Part shown: positions 7,024 through 14,967 of the stretch, in pieces
Position numbering within the stretch: position 1 is the stretch's first letter
How the letters are laid out: the number at the start of each line of letters is the position of its first letter
DNA from: Streptomyces syringium
Lineage (GTDB): Bacteria > Actinomycetota > Actinomycetes > Streptomycetales > Streptomycetaceae
Direction: 5' to 3'
Assembly (NCBI RefSeq): GCF_017876625.1
Contig: NZ_JAGIOH010000001.1
Span: forward strand, 4,051,501-4,115,500
Length of the DNA: 64,000 nt
The notes under the pieces: model-generated
What the model was told of the DNA's origin: nothing
Seen by the model: only the letters and a program-made list of their open reading frames with translations
Databases searched by the model: none
Made by a program: the position numbers and the translations under genes

Positions 7024-7938
7024 CTAGGGGCGGTCCGCCCGGTCGACGACGTCGCGGACCGCCTGGACCACGGCTTCGGAGCGCTCGTAGACGAGCTGGC
7101 TGTGGCCGGTGTCGGAGAGGACGCGCTGTTCCCCGTGCGAGACCGAGGCCGCCATGGCCGCGTACAGCTTCGTCTTGCCGTCGTGCATGGCCTGCAACGT
7201 CTTCTCCGACATCAGCGCCTGCTGGCCGGGGTCGATGCCCAAGGGGGTGACCGCGATCAACGGGACGTCGGGGATGCCCGGCCCGGCCCGCAGCTCGGTG
7301 GCGAGCTCGGCCAGCGTGCTGCGCTCGGCCATGCCGGCGTGGATCCACCTGTCGCTCACGTGGTAATCGATCACTGCTTCCCGCACGTCCTCCGGGAAGT
7401 CCGTGAGCAGCTGGGCGCACATCTCGCGTATGGCCGGGAGTCCCTGCCGGAGCTGTTCTTCCGTAGGCGACAGCCGCACGCTCTCGGCCAGTCGCGCCTC
7501 GGGAGGCATGAAGTCGTCCCAGTCGCGGTGGAAGGCGTCCAGCCAGACCAGCCCGGCGACCTCCTGCGGGTACAGCTGCGCGAACCGATGCGCGTAGGCG
7601 CCACCGAGGGAGTGCGGCACCAGAACGTACGGTCCGGGGATGCCCTGGGCGTGCAGCAGATCGTGCAGCTCTGCCGCGACTGCTGCGGCGGTGCACGGCA
7701 GCGGGACGTCATCGCTGTAGCCGGTGCCGCCGCGGTCGTACACGACGGCGGTGGAGAACTGCGAAACGCCTTGCTGGACGCCGAAGTAGTCCAGACCGAC
7801 CGCGCTGGCGCCCGGCAGGAACACGACGGCCGGTCCGCCGTGTCCCACCCGATGCACGAAAACGCGGCGGCCGTCGATCTCCTGGAACCCTCCGACGGGA
7901 GGGGCGAGCGGCGCTGAGGACGTGTTGTCGTTCGTCAT
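7024..7938 (-). CDS. Alpha/beta-hydrolase
   Basis: The 304 aa cytosolic hydrolase has an HG oxyanion region (GHGGPAVVFLPGAS), the nucleophile elbow PHSLGG, and DTGHSQLVYE with the catalytic His. The acid is probably in the LIAVTPLG region. The start at 7938 (MTNDN) is preceded by GGAG. The longer frame to 8001 crosses the dyad operator and is rejected. It is the first gene of a pair with a MerR regulator, suggesting an inducible detoxifying or catabolic hydrolase. Substrate unknown. Confidence 0.8.
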   Translation of the reverse strand: MTNDNTSSAPLAPPVGGFQEIDGRRVFVHRVGHGGPAVVFLPGASAVGLDYFGVQQGVSQFSTAVVYDRGGTGYSDDVPLPCTAAAVAAELHDLLHAQGIPGPYVLVPHSLGGAYAHRFAQLYPQEVAGLVWLDAFHRDWDDFMPPEARLAESVRLSPTEEQLRQGLPAIREMCAQLLTDFPEDVREAVIDYHVSDRWIHAGMAERSTLAELATELRAGPGIPDVPLIAVTPLGIDPGQQALMSEKTLQAMHDGKTKLYAAMAASVSHGEQRVLSDTGHSQLVYERSEAVVQAVRDVVDRADRP

Positions 7939-7952
7939 GCGACAACGCTCCA

Positions 7953-7973
7953 ACCCTGACGCAACGGCAGGGT
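7953..7973 (-). promoter_or_regulatory. MerR-type dyad upstream of the hydrolase-merR pair
   Basis: ACCCTG and CAGGGT flank a nine-base centre (CGCAACG core). On the minus strand TTGACC overlaps the distal arm as a -35 element. It is the expected operator position for the downstream MerR protein. I could not place a clear -10. Confidence 0.5.
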
Positions 7974-8060
7974 CAACCCCGGCTCGGAGCCGGGCAGGCA
8001 CATCGTGTGCCAGACCGCGGACGTCGCGTGCCCTACGCTGCCGGGCCAGGAGGTGGGCTC

Positions 8061-8198
8061 ATGGAGTGGATCAATCCGGAGTACGAGGACGTAGTCCGTC
8101 AGTACGAGGCCGCTGCGGAGGCGGCGGGCTCGGCTGATGACTCCGGCCGGCCCGTTCGGGGGTTCATCGTTCCCGAGGCGGCCGCCGAAGGCGGTTGA
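8061..8198 (+). CDS. Small acidic protein (45 aa)
   Basis: A near-consensus AGGAGGTGG (8049-8057) precedes ATG 8061, which is the main reason for calling this short gene. The peptide starts MEWINPEYEDVVRQYEAAAEAAG and is acidic and Ala-rich with no recognised domain. A 10-base hairpin terminator follows at 8231-8262. Confidence 0.55.
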   Translation: MEWINPEYEDVVRQYEAAAEAAGSADDSGRPVRGFIVPEAAAEGG

Positions 8199-8230
8199 GC
8201 GGAGCTCGATCGCCACGTGGCCCACGGCAA

Positions 8231-8262
8231 GTGGCCCGTGCTCCGGTGGGAACACGGGCCAC
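8231..8262 (+). terminator. Hairpin terminator
   Basis: Perfect 10-base arms (8231-8240 and 8253-8262) with a 12-base loop lie 33 bases after the small acidic protein gene. Confidence 0.6.
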
Positions 8263-8395
8263 CTGCTTGTCCGCCCACCCTCGGACCGGCTCACGCCCCG
8301 CCCGTCAGGCATGGACGAGCGGGCTCCCCTTTTGCTCGTCACGCGTTGCCGGGCCGAGGCCCCCGCGCGGCCGTTCACCTGCGATTATTGGACCC

Positions 8396-8593
8396 ATGGC
8401 TAGTCGTAGGGGCGCCTGTAGGCGCTGCGGGGGAGAGCGACGGTTCTGGCGGCGTGAGTGCACGTTGTGCCGGAGGTCGCGCGGGGACCGGGGAGATCTC
8501 GTCGGGGACGCGGCGGACGCGGCCGTCGAGTTCGGCGCGGTGAGCTGGATATGGCGCGGCCTGCGCGGTGTCGTGCGGGCGCTGACCGACTGA
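8396..8593 (+). CDS. Small double-CxxC zinc-ribbon-like protein (65 aa)
   Basis: The 65 aa peptide from ATG 8396 contains CRRCGG and CTLCRR twelve residues apart, a typical four-cysteine zinc ribbon, in a very basic N-terminus. The C-terminus is amphipathic (VEFGAVSWIWRGLRGVVRAL). Ribosome-binding support is weak, so the call relies on the cysteine pattern. Function unknown. Confidence 0.5.
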   Translation: MASRRGACRRCGGERRFWRRECTLCRRSRGDRGDLVGDAADAAVEFGAVSWIWRGLRGVVRALTD

Positions 8594-8628
8594 CGGTCCG
8601 CTCGGCGGCCGCGCCTTGTGGGATCCGG

Positions 8629-9231
8629 TCAGCGCACGCTCCGCGCGGCGGCGTTCGCCTGCCACTCGCGGCCGATGGACCGCATGAGCGCCGGGTATAC
8701 GCCCACGTACCGGAAGGGCTTGATGGCGGCCATGTAGAGCGTGCCGAACAGCCCGTTCGGCTTCACCAGGACGGCCATCTGGCCGCGGTAGCCGCCTGAT
8801 CCGTCCGGGACCCAGCCGATGTGCATCACCCCGTGCACGGTCTTGTTGCCCATCTCGGCCGCCCACTCGTCGTCCCTCTCGTAGAGGGGCTTGAACGGGG
8901 ACGAGCCGAGGTCGGGGCCCTGCGGGCCCTCGCGAAGGTCGGCCGGCAACCGGTCACGCAGGGAAGGCCGCCGGGCGCCGATGCCGGCATCGGGCTTGTC
9001 CCAGCCCAGCAGTGCTCCGAGCTTCCAGCGGATGGCGAAGAGCGCGCGGGAGACGAGACCGTCTCCGCTCACTCCGTCTTTCATGCCTTCGGCGAACTGG
9101 CGCACCAGCCACACCAGGTCATCGGGTCCGCCGGGGGTGGGCAGTGCCCACACATCCTCGACCGTGAAGTCATAGGCGATCTCGTGGATCCGCCAGGGGC
9201 GGTCGGTGTGGGCGGTTCGGGGAAGTCGCAT
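8629..9231 (-). CDS. DUF2867 domain protein
   Basis: The 200 aa protein matches DUF2867, recognised from the GLVSRALFAIRWKLGALLGWD segment and the C-terminal PFRYVGVYPALMRSIGREW. The domain is of the SRPBCC/START-like type in other proteins but has no established activity. It is divergent from a TetR regulator with two operator palindromes between them, so it is the likely repressed target of that TetR. The start at 9231 is 14 bases from the first operator, so repressor binding would block transcription. Confidence 0.8.
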   Translation of the reverse strand: MRLPRTAHTDRPWRIHEIAYDFTVEDVWALPTPGGPDDLVWLVRQFAEGMKDGVSGDGLVSRALFAIRWKLGALLGWDKPDAGIGARRPSLRDRLPADLREGPQGPDLGSSPFKPLYERDDEWAAEMGNKTVHGVMHIGWVPDGSGGYRGQMAVLVKPNGLFGTLYMAAIKPFRYVGVYPALMRSIGREWQANAAARSVR

Positions 9232-9244
9232 GAGCAGGCCCCAT

Positions 9245-9266
9245 ATCTATACGGTGGCGTATAGAT
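9245..9266. promoter_or_regulatory. TetR operator 1
   Basis: A perfect palindrome has nine-base arms around a GTGG centre, core CTATACG-N4-CGTATAG. It lies between the DUF2867 gene and tetR and shares its core and spacing with the second site 35 bases away. Confidence 0.8.
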
Positions 9267-9282
9267 CGAGTCTAGGCGCGTC

Positions 9283-9298
9283 TATACGCCCCCGTATA
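9283..9298. promoter_or_regulatory. TetR operator 2
   Basis: TATACG-N4-CGTATA repeats the core of operator 1 with the same four-base centre. It ends 29 bases before the tetR start, which suggests autorepression. Confidence 0.75.
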
Positions 9299-9327
9299 CT
9301 CGGCAGGGTTGTGAGGAGGCACACGCC

Positions 9328-9888
9328 ATGGGAGCGACCCGCACGCCGCGCGGCAAGTGGATCGAGGAAGGCCTGCGGGCCCTGGTCGCGGGCGGCCCCG
9401 AAGCCGTCCGGATCGAGGCACTGGCGCAGGCGCTCGGCGTCACCAAGGGCGGCTTCTACGGGTACTTCCGCAACCGGGACGCGCTGCTCACCGAAATGCT
9501 CGACACCTGGGAGTACGAGGTCGCCGAGAGCGTGATCGAGCAGGTCGAGAGCGGTGGCGGAGACGCCAGGGCCAAGCTGGAGCGGCTGTTCGCCATCGCC
9601 TCCGCCGCCACCGACGGGCCGGTGCGGGGCGTCACCGCCGATTTGGCGATCCGCGACTGGGCCCGCCGCGACGCGGCGGTCGCCGAGCGGCTGCGCCGCG
9701 TCGACAACCGCCGTATGGACTACCTCCGTTCCCTGTTCTCCGCCTTCTGCCCCGACGAGGACGAGGTCGAGGTCCGCTGCCTGCTCGCCGTCTCGGTGCG
9801 CATCGGCCATCACTTCAACGCGGCCGACAACGGCAAGCGCAGCCGGGCGGAAGTGATGGAGCTGATCAGACAACGGCTGCTGGCGTAG
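9328..9888 (+). CDS. TetR-family repressor
   Basis: The 186 aa regulator has an N-terminal TetR HTH (about residues 10-55, IEALAQALGVTKGGFYGYFRNRDALL). The C-terminal helical domain includes TADLAIRDWARRDAAVAERL, a pattern common in TetR proteins controlling small redox or lipid genes. It is divergent from the DUF2867 gene. Two identical-core palindromes between the genes (9245-9298) are the predicted binding sites. Effector unknown. Confidence 0.92.
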   Translation: MGATRTPRGKWIEEGLRALVAGGPEAVRIEALAQALGVTKGGFYGYFRNRDALLTEMLDTWEYEVAESVIEQVESGGGDARAKLERLFAIASAATDGPVRGVTADLAIRDWARRDAAVAERLRRVDNRRMDYLRSLFSAFCPDEDEVEVRCLLAVSVRIGHHFNAADNGKRSRAEVMELIRQRLLA

Positions 9889-10044
9889 CCGCCCCGCCGC
9901 CGTTCGGCACGCCGTGATCCGTCACGAAGAACGGTGCATCTTCACCGCCTTGCCCGCAGTCCCGGGGGTCAGGGCGGGCCGACCGGGCCATCGGGGACAG
10001 GCGCCGGGGGAACCGTCCGACCTGCGCAAACGTCGGTTACGGAT

Positions 10045-11085
10045 GTGACTGAAGTGACGCCCACGCTGCCTGCCGACCTCCGCGAACTGATCTCCGACCT
10101 GTCCGGGATTGTCAGCGACTACCCCTACGTTGACCCCGAATCGACCCTCGCAGGCCTCGCGGACGACGCGGCGGAGGCGCTCGGCCGCGACGCCACCCCG
10201 GAGGGCCGCCGGGAGCGGGCCGGGTACACGATCCTCCTGCATGCCACCTGCTGGTACGTCTCCGCACGTGTCTTCAGTAAGTCGGTGTTCGCGTCGTACA
10301 TACGGGCCCTGGAAGGGTTCCGTGCGCAGTTGGACCGGGCCTCCTGCGCCTGCCCGGCCGGCGCCCACCCCATGCAGCTGGACTCGGAGTACCAGGTCGA
10401 GGCCGGGGTGAGCATGCTGAGCGAGGCCGGACGGGCCGCATTCGCCGAGGACTACGGTCTCGACGAGGAGGAGTCGGCGGTTTTCGACTGCGAGGGGTTC
10501 CTCGCGGACCTCGCTGATGAGGCCCTGGGCCGCTTGCGCGAGGCGCACCGGGAGCTCTTCGGCGGCATCGACGTCTCCCACCTGGACGCGCGGTTCGTCG
10601 CGGACGACGGCCGCCTCGACATCGTCGCCATGCAGGCGGCGATCCGCCGTACGTGGGAGAACAACACCGGCCCGGTCGCCTTGTGGTCCGCCCGCCGTTG
10701 GCTCACCGGGCAGGGGCGGGAAGAGGAGCGGATCGGCCTGTTCCTGTGCCTGTGGATGGGCATCGCCCAGACGTACGAAGGCCTGCCGCCCTCGTACGCA
10801 CGCGACTTGGCCGCCGCGCTCGCCACCATTGACCTGGACGTCTCCTGCGAGCATCCGCAGCATCCCTGGTCCACTGCCGATTCCACCGTGGAGTCCCGGT
10901 ACCGCGCGGTGCTTCACCTGTACGCGCCGCAAGACCACCCCGACACCCCCGTGCCCGCCGAGCTCTCGGCCCGCGAACTGTGGGAGTGCCCGGTGCAGTA
11001 CGCCCAGTTGACGCGGGCGGCGTTGGAAAACCTTGAGGGATGGCGCACCATGCGCGGCGGCGAGGACGAGGACTGGGAGGGCTGA
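10045..11085 (+). CDS. Hypothetical protein (about 346 aa)
   Basis: I do not recognise the family. The product is acidic and mostly helical, with two Trp-rich stretches (GPVALWSARRWLTGQG and LFLCLWMGIAQTYEG) and a run of cysteines near residue 100 (DRASCACPAG). No signal peptide or membrane segment is seen, so it is probably cytosolic. The start is uncertain: GTG 10045 and GTG 9934 are both in frame and neither has a strong ribosome-binding site. I chose 10045 because the extra N-terminus from 9934 is low-complexity. Confidence 0.6.
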   Translation: MTEVTPTLPADLRELISDLSGIVSDYPYVDPESTLAGLADDAAEALGRDATPEGRRERAGYTILLHATCWYVSARVFSKSVFASYIRALEGFRAQLDRASCACPAGAHPMQLDSEYQVEAGVSMLSEAGRAAFAEDYGLDEEESAVFDCEGFLADLADEALGRLREAHRELFGGIDVSHLDARFVADDGRLDIVAMQAAIRRTWENNTGPVALWSARRWLTGQGREEERIGLFLCLWMGIAQTYEGLPPSYARDLAAALATIDLDVSCEHPQHPWSTADSTVESRYRAVLHLYAPQDHPDTPVPAELSARELWECPVQYAQLTRAALENLEGWRTMRGGEDEDWEG

Positions 11086-11243
11086 GCGGTACGGGGCCGC
11101 TGCTGCGCTCGTACCAGTGGAGGCCGTCATGGAACGCGGCGCAGCGGTTCACTCGCGATTACGTGGCCGTTGGCATGCCCAGGGAGGGGGCGACCATGGC
11201 GAGCTGCATCAGTCGGCTCGCCACGGTGCCCGTTCACGGCTGC

Positions 11244-11678
11244 TCAGTCGAGACAGAACTCGTTGCCCTCGATGTCCTGCATCGCGATGCAGGACTCGTT
11301 CACACCATCGGCATGCAGGACGTACATGCGTACCGCGCCGAGCGCGACCAGCCGTTCGCATTCGGCCTCGAGCGCGGCCAGGCGCTCGTCACCCACGAGC
11401 CCGGTGCCGGCCCGCACATCAAGGTGCACCCGATTCTTGGCGACCTTGCCTTCGGGGACGCGCTGGAAGAACAGTCGCGGGCCCGCACCGGTGGGATCGA
11501 CGCATGCGAACGCCGATCCCTGACGCTCGGGCGGCAGAGTGCGATCGAAGTCGTCCCACGTGGCGAACCCCTCCGGCGGCGGCGGTACGACGTACCCCAA
11601 CACCTCGCACCAGAAACGGGCGACGCGCTCGGGGTTCGCGCAGTCGAAGGTGATCTGTACCTGCTTGATCGACGCCAT
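11244..11678 (-). CDS. VOC-superfamily (glyoxalase-like) protein
   Basis: The 144 aa protein has the VOC layout: IKQVQITFDCANPERVARFWCEVLGY at the N-terminus and NRVHLDV then IEGNEFCLD at the C-terminus. In the glyoxalase_6 type the equivalent residues bind a metal or ligand (His in HLDV, Glu in GNEF). The substrate is not predictable, and the class includes dioxygenases and resistance proteins. It is a single gene with the start at ATG 11678. Confidence 0.85.
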   Translation of the reverse strand: MASIKQVQITFDCANPERVARFWCEVLGYVVPPPPEGFATWDDFDRTLPPERQGSAFACVDPTGAGPRLFFQRVPEGKVAKNRVHLDVRAGTGLVGDERLAALEAECERLVALGAVRMYVLHADGVNESCIAMQDIEGNEFCLD

Positions 11679-11738
11679 CGGCCCACCATAGAGGCGGCAT
11701 CTTTCGTTGTCGCCAGGTTTTCCCGGGGGTGCGCGTGG

Positions 11739-11779
11739 GGCGGCCCCCGGACACCGTGGAGGTGTGTCCGGGGGCCGCC
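11739..11779 (-). terminator. Terminator hairpin of the protease gene
   Basis: Perfect 16-base arms (11739-11754 and 11764-11779) with a nine-base loop lie 18 bases past the protease stop on the minus strand. Confidence 0.75.
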
Positions 11780-11796
11780 GTCTCGGGGCGAAGCGC

Positions 11797-12732
11797 TTAC
11801 CCGATGGTCGCGCCGAAGGCGGAAAGCGCCTCCGTGACCGGCTGGTAGTACGTGACGGCCGGTCCGCCGCCGCAGTCGCCGCTGCCGCCCGAAGTGAGGC
11901 CCAGGGCCTGGTTGCCGGCGAAGAGGGCGCCGCCGCTGTCGCCGGGCTCGGCGCAGACGTTGGTCTGGATCAGGCCGGTGACGCGGCCTTCCTTGTAGGT
12001 CACCGATGCGTTGAGTCCGGTGACCGTGCCGCCGTGCAGGCCGGTGGTGATGCCGCTGCGCTGGACGGGTTCGTCGATGACGGCGTCCCGGGCGCCGGTG
12101 ATGGCCTGCGTGCCGTTGTAGAGGTTCACCTCGCTCGGGTGGGCGACCGCTCCGGCGGCGGGGTAGGCCGCGATGGCGTAGTCGTCGCCGGGGAAGCTCG
12201 ACCCGTTGGCGGGGACGAGCGCGATCTCCGTGCCGCCGTCGGTCTCCGCCCAGCTCTTGATCGGGCCGCCGCAGTGCCCGGCCGTGAGGAAGGCGTCCGG
12301 CAGGCCCGCCCGCTTGACGTTGAAACCGAGCGAGCAGCGTCCCCGGAGGCTGGAGGTGCTGGAACCGTAGATCGCGTCGCCGCCCCGGACGAACAGCTTG
12401 AGCTCCGTGGTGGTTCTCTGCAGCTCCACCGTGTCGCCGAGGGGCTTGAGGACCGCGTTGAGGCTGGTCAGCTTCTCGCCCGTGACCGTGGGGTCGGCGG
12501 TGACGACGATCTTGTTGCTCTTCGGGTCCGAGACCCACGCGGTGCCGGGGATCTGCTCACTGGAGTTCAGGGTCGCCATGGTGGCGGCCAGCGTGTCGTC
12601 CGCGAAGCGGGCGGCCCGGGGCTGGGCGGCCGAGGCGTCGGCGCTGTACGGAGTGAGGGTGGCGGCGGCCAGTAAGGCGAGTGCGGTGGCTGCCAGGGCG
12701 GCGGCGCGGCGGAGTGGTGCGGATCGTTGCAA
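11797..12732 (-). CDS. Secreted trypsin-like (S1) serine protease, streptogrisin-like
   Basis: The 311 aa preproprotein starts at a TTG (12732) behind GGGAG. A signal peptide (ALAATALALLAAATLTP) precedes a short pro-region. The mature protease shows the triad as TAGHC (His about 153), DDYAIA (Asp about 184) and GDSGG (Ser about 266), with a disulphide pattern like streptogrisins. The pro-region is shorter than the classic alpha-lytic prodomain. It is an extracellular nutrient or developmental protease. A subtilisin-inhibitor-family gene lies about 20 kb away and might inhibit serine proteases of the same cell, though that is only inference. Confidence 0.88.
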   Translation of the reverse strand: MQRSAPLRRAAALAATALALLAAATLTPYSADASAAQPRAARFADDTLAATMATLNSSEQIPGTAWVSDPKSNKIVVTADPTVTGEKLTSLNAVLKPLGDTVELQRTTTELKLFVRGGDAIYGSSTSSLRGRCSLGFNVKRAGLPDAFLTAGHCGGPIKSWAETDGGTEIALVPANGSSFPGDDYAIAAYPAAGAVAHPSEVNLYNGTQAITGARDAVIDEPVQRSGITTGLHGGTVTGLNASVTYKEGRVTGLIQTNVCAEPGDSGGALFAGNQALGLTSGGSGDCGGGPAVTYYQPVTEALSAFGATIG

Positions 12733-13047
12733 GGCATCTCCCGAGTGAATGCCGGAACCACGAGTCCGGAAGGCGAGCCCCCACGCCATGCGGCGCGGAA
12801 GCGGTCTCTATCCTCACAACGAGTGAATGGTCGATGTGCGCAGCGTAGTCGTGCGGCCGTCCAAACCGCTCGGAAAAGTGACAGAACCGCCAACTGGCGT
12901 TCGTCGGCCGACCGTCAGCCCGCGTCCGCTGCCCGGTCCGGCCGCCGTGTCGTCAGGGCGCCGTCCGACCCGTGGTCCCAGCGGTCACGCATCCCGTGGC
13001 GGCCCGTCGTACGGAACTTCCGTCGGCGGGCCGCCACGCGGCGTTCG

Positions 13048-13713
13048 TCATGAAGCGGTCCTGCGGGCCGTCGGGGCCAGCAGGGTCAGATGCGTGCCGG
13101 GACGGCCGGACCGGCGGCCGTTCGTGGTGCCGTAGACATCGGCCGGGCCGGCGGGCTGCCAGTGCCGGCCGAGCCGCTTGGCGGTGTACATGGCCTCGTC
13201 CGCGCCGCGCAGCAGATCCGACAGCCCGGCGCCCGGCCGGTCGGCCGTGCGGCACACGCCGATCGAGGCCCGGGGCGAGAGCGTGACGCCGCCGGTGTCG
13301 AGCGGGGCGGACAGGGCGGCGGAGAGGCTGTACGTCATCTCCGCGTCGACGTCCGCGTCCGGGGCGAGACGGACCAGGGCGGTGAACTCGTCGCCGCCGA
13401 GGCGGGCCGCGAAGCCGCCCCGCGCTTGGCACCACGCGCTCAGCCGCTTCGCGACCGCCGCGAGGACCTGGTCGCCGACGGCGTGACCGTGGGTGTCGTT
13501 GATCTGCTTGAAGCCATTGAGGTCGAGGAGCAGCACGGCCGCCTGCGGGTGCCGGATGGCACGCAGAGAGCGGGTGGTGAATTCCTCGCGGCACATCAGG
13601 CCGGTCAGCGGGTCCCTGCGGGCGCTGCGCAGCCGACGGACCAGGAAGCAGGCGTGGACGGCCCAGCCTATGGACGGCGCGGCGATCGGTAAGGCCTGGA
13701 GTATGAGGTTCAT
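13048..13713 (-). CDS. Compact GGDEF-domain protein (putative diguanylate cyclase)
   Basis: The 221 aa product has a short N-terminal hydrophobic helix (LILQALPIAAPSIGWAVHACF) that may anchor it to the membrane, then one GGDEF domain. DPLTGL and RLGGDEF are intact, so it could make cyclic di-GMP. The inhibitory I-site RxxD is not conserved (RGGF stands there). The start at ATG 13713 has AGGAAGG upstream; the much longer open frame to 14079 is non-coding in character. Cyclic di-GMP controls development in Streptomyces through BldD. No sensory domain is present. Confidence 0.85.
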   Translation of the reverse strand: MNLILQALPIAAPSIGWAVHACFLVRRLRSARRDPLTGLMCREEFTTRSLRAIRHPQAAVLLLDLNGFKQINDTHGHAVGDQVLAAVAKRLSAWCQARGGFAARLGGDEFTALVRLAPDADVDAEMTYSLSAALSAPLDTGGVTLSPRASIGVCRTADRPGAGLSDLLRGADEAMYTAKRLGRHWQPAGPADVYGTTNGRRSGRPGTHLTLLAPTARRTAS

Positions 13714-14321
13714 CTGACACCTTCCTGGAGGCGGCCGACGGCGGCGCCGACGGCATGGAGTCTGCGCGAAGCGGGCCGAACGGCGGTCGAGCGCGTCTCG
13801 ACCGTCGCTGGAGCGCGTGGTGCGTGTGTCGGGCGCGCGTCCGAAGTACGAGTCGACGTGCTGATCCCGGCGGCGGGCGGGCCGGTCGATGACGGGCCGC
13901 CCATGCTGGACGTCCCCCGTTTCCGCGGTGAGGGAGCGCGAGGGAGCGGGGGCGGCGGCGCGGATCTCCCGGGCGGGCGGCGCAGGGCCATGGGCCCTGG
14001 GGCGGGCGGCGTGGACCATCCCATCGTTCGACCTGCGCGGGGAGCGCCCGGGGCCTTGTCCAAGATTGGCCACAATCATGCCGAAACGTTTCAGTGACTG
14101 GGGTGTACGGGCTCCGTGGGCAGGGTGAGGGGCTCGGGCGGGGGCTTGAGGGAGTGGTCGGGGTTTATTCCTGAGTGCTCATGCTTGAGAGGGAATGGTG
14201 AAGGACGGGTGATTCAGTGGGGATTCGGTGGGCAACTCTTGGAGCGCGACGTCGAACCATCGCCTGGCGGTCGGCCAACTGCCCGGCAGTAAGCAGTAGT
14301 TCTGCTCTGGAGGAAATTGAC
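13714..14321. other. Long intergenic region (608 bases)
   Basis: This region lies between the divergent GGDEF gene and a secreted protein gene. It is G+C-rich and contains open frames with no coding-like third positions or ribosome-binding sites. The second half is less G+C-rich and probably holds the promoter of the secreted protein. I see no further feature. Confidence 0.5.
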
Positions 14322-14627
14322 ATGGCAAGTACCCGTACCGCCGCCCGCGTCGCCGCCGCTGTAGCGGCCCTGCCGATGGCCGCCGTGCTGTTCTCCGGTG
14401 TCGCCCAGGCCGACGACGGCAACCAGGTGGCGAACCGGGGGTCGAATGCCGCAGCCGCCGCGATCGTGGGCAGCGGTGTCGGTGACGACAACGAGGGAAA
14501 CTCCACCACCGGCCAGCAGCAGGCCACGGGCACCGGAGCCTCGAACCAGAACAACACGGCCAGCGTGATCAGCTCCGGCCCCACCGAGATCCGTCAGCAG
14601 AACATCGAGGTGATCTTCGCTGACTGA
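14322..14627 (+). CDS. Small secreted Asn/Gln/Gly-rich protein
   Basis: The 101 aa product starts at ATG 14322 behind TGGAGGA. A signal peptide (TRTAARVAAAVAALP through VAQA|DD, about 30 residues) precedes a mature part rich in Asn, Gln, Gly, Ser and Ala with no cysteine. The composition resembles Streptomyces surface proteins, but it is neither a chaplin nor a rodlin by motif. Function is unknown. Confidence 0.7.
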   Translation: MASTRTAARVAAAVAALPMAAVLFSGVAQADDGNQVANRGSNAAAAAIVGSGVGDDNEGNSTTGQQQATGTGASNQNNTASVISSGPTEIRQQNIEVIFAD

Positions 14628-14770
14628 TTGAACCCGAGGCGCCGCCGGGGGCAGGGGTGACCCCGGGGTGGCGCCGCTCCATGGGGAGAGAGTGGACAGG
14701 GTCCGGAAGCGTGGCGGCACGGTGTGCCGCTGCGCTTCTGTTTGTGTGTGCACCTCCGCTGCGCGGCGGT

Positions 14771-14855
14771 GTCCTCAATCGCCGGACGGGCTGGTTTCGG
14801 CTGGGCTCAGCCACATCCAGCCCGTCCGGCGATTGAGGACGCGCCCGCAGGGCGC
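14771..14855. repeat. Intergenic palindromic repeat, copy A
   Basis: Two perfect 24-base arms (14771-14794 and 14817-14840) flank a 22-base loop, followed by a GCGCCC-GCA-GGGCGC hairpin (14841-14855). The core GCCGGACGGGCT and the motif TTGAGGACGC recur in four other intergenic regions of this window. It lies downstream of the secreted protein gene and may serve as a terminator. Confidence 0.8.
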
Positions 14856-14920
14856 CTGCCGCCGCACGCGGCACGGACGGCCCGCCGTCGTCAGGGCAAG
14901 CTCTTGACGTTGACGCTCAT

Positions 14921-14935
14921 CTGACGGACAGTCAG
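14921..14935 (+). promoter_or_regulatory. CTGAC-N5-GTCAG dyad before the lipid-catabolism operon
   Basis: The dyad lies 33 bases before the start of the MaoC-DUF35 gene, just after two overlapping TTGACG sequences (14904-14915) that could be -35 elements. It is the size and place of a TetR-type operator, but no tetR gene is adjacent. Confidence 0.45.
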
Positions 14936-14967
14936 TTACGTGGGCGGCGCGACCGGAGGGAGCCACC

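Noticed and set aside
14322..14627. The secreted protein as a chaplin or rodlin
   Set aside because: It lacks the chaplin domain cysteines and the rodlin sequence pattern; only composition is similar.
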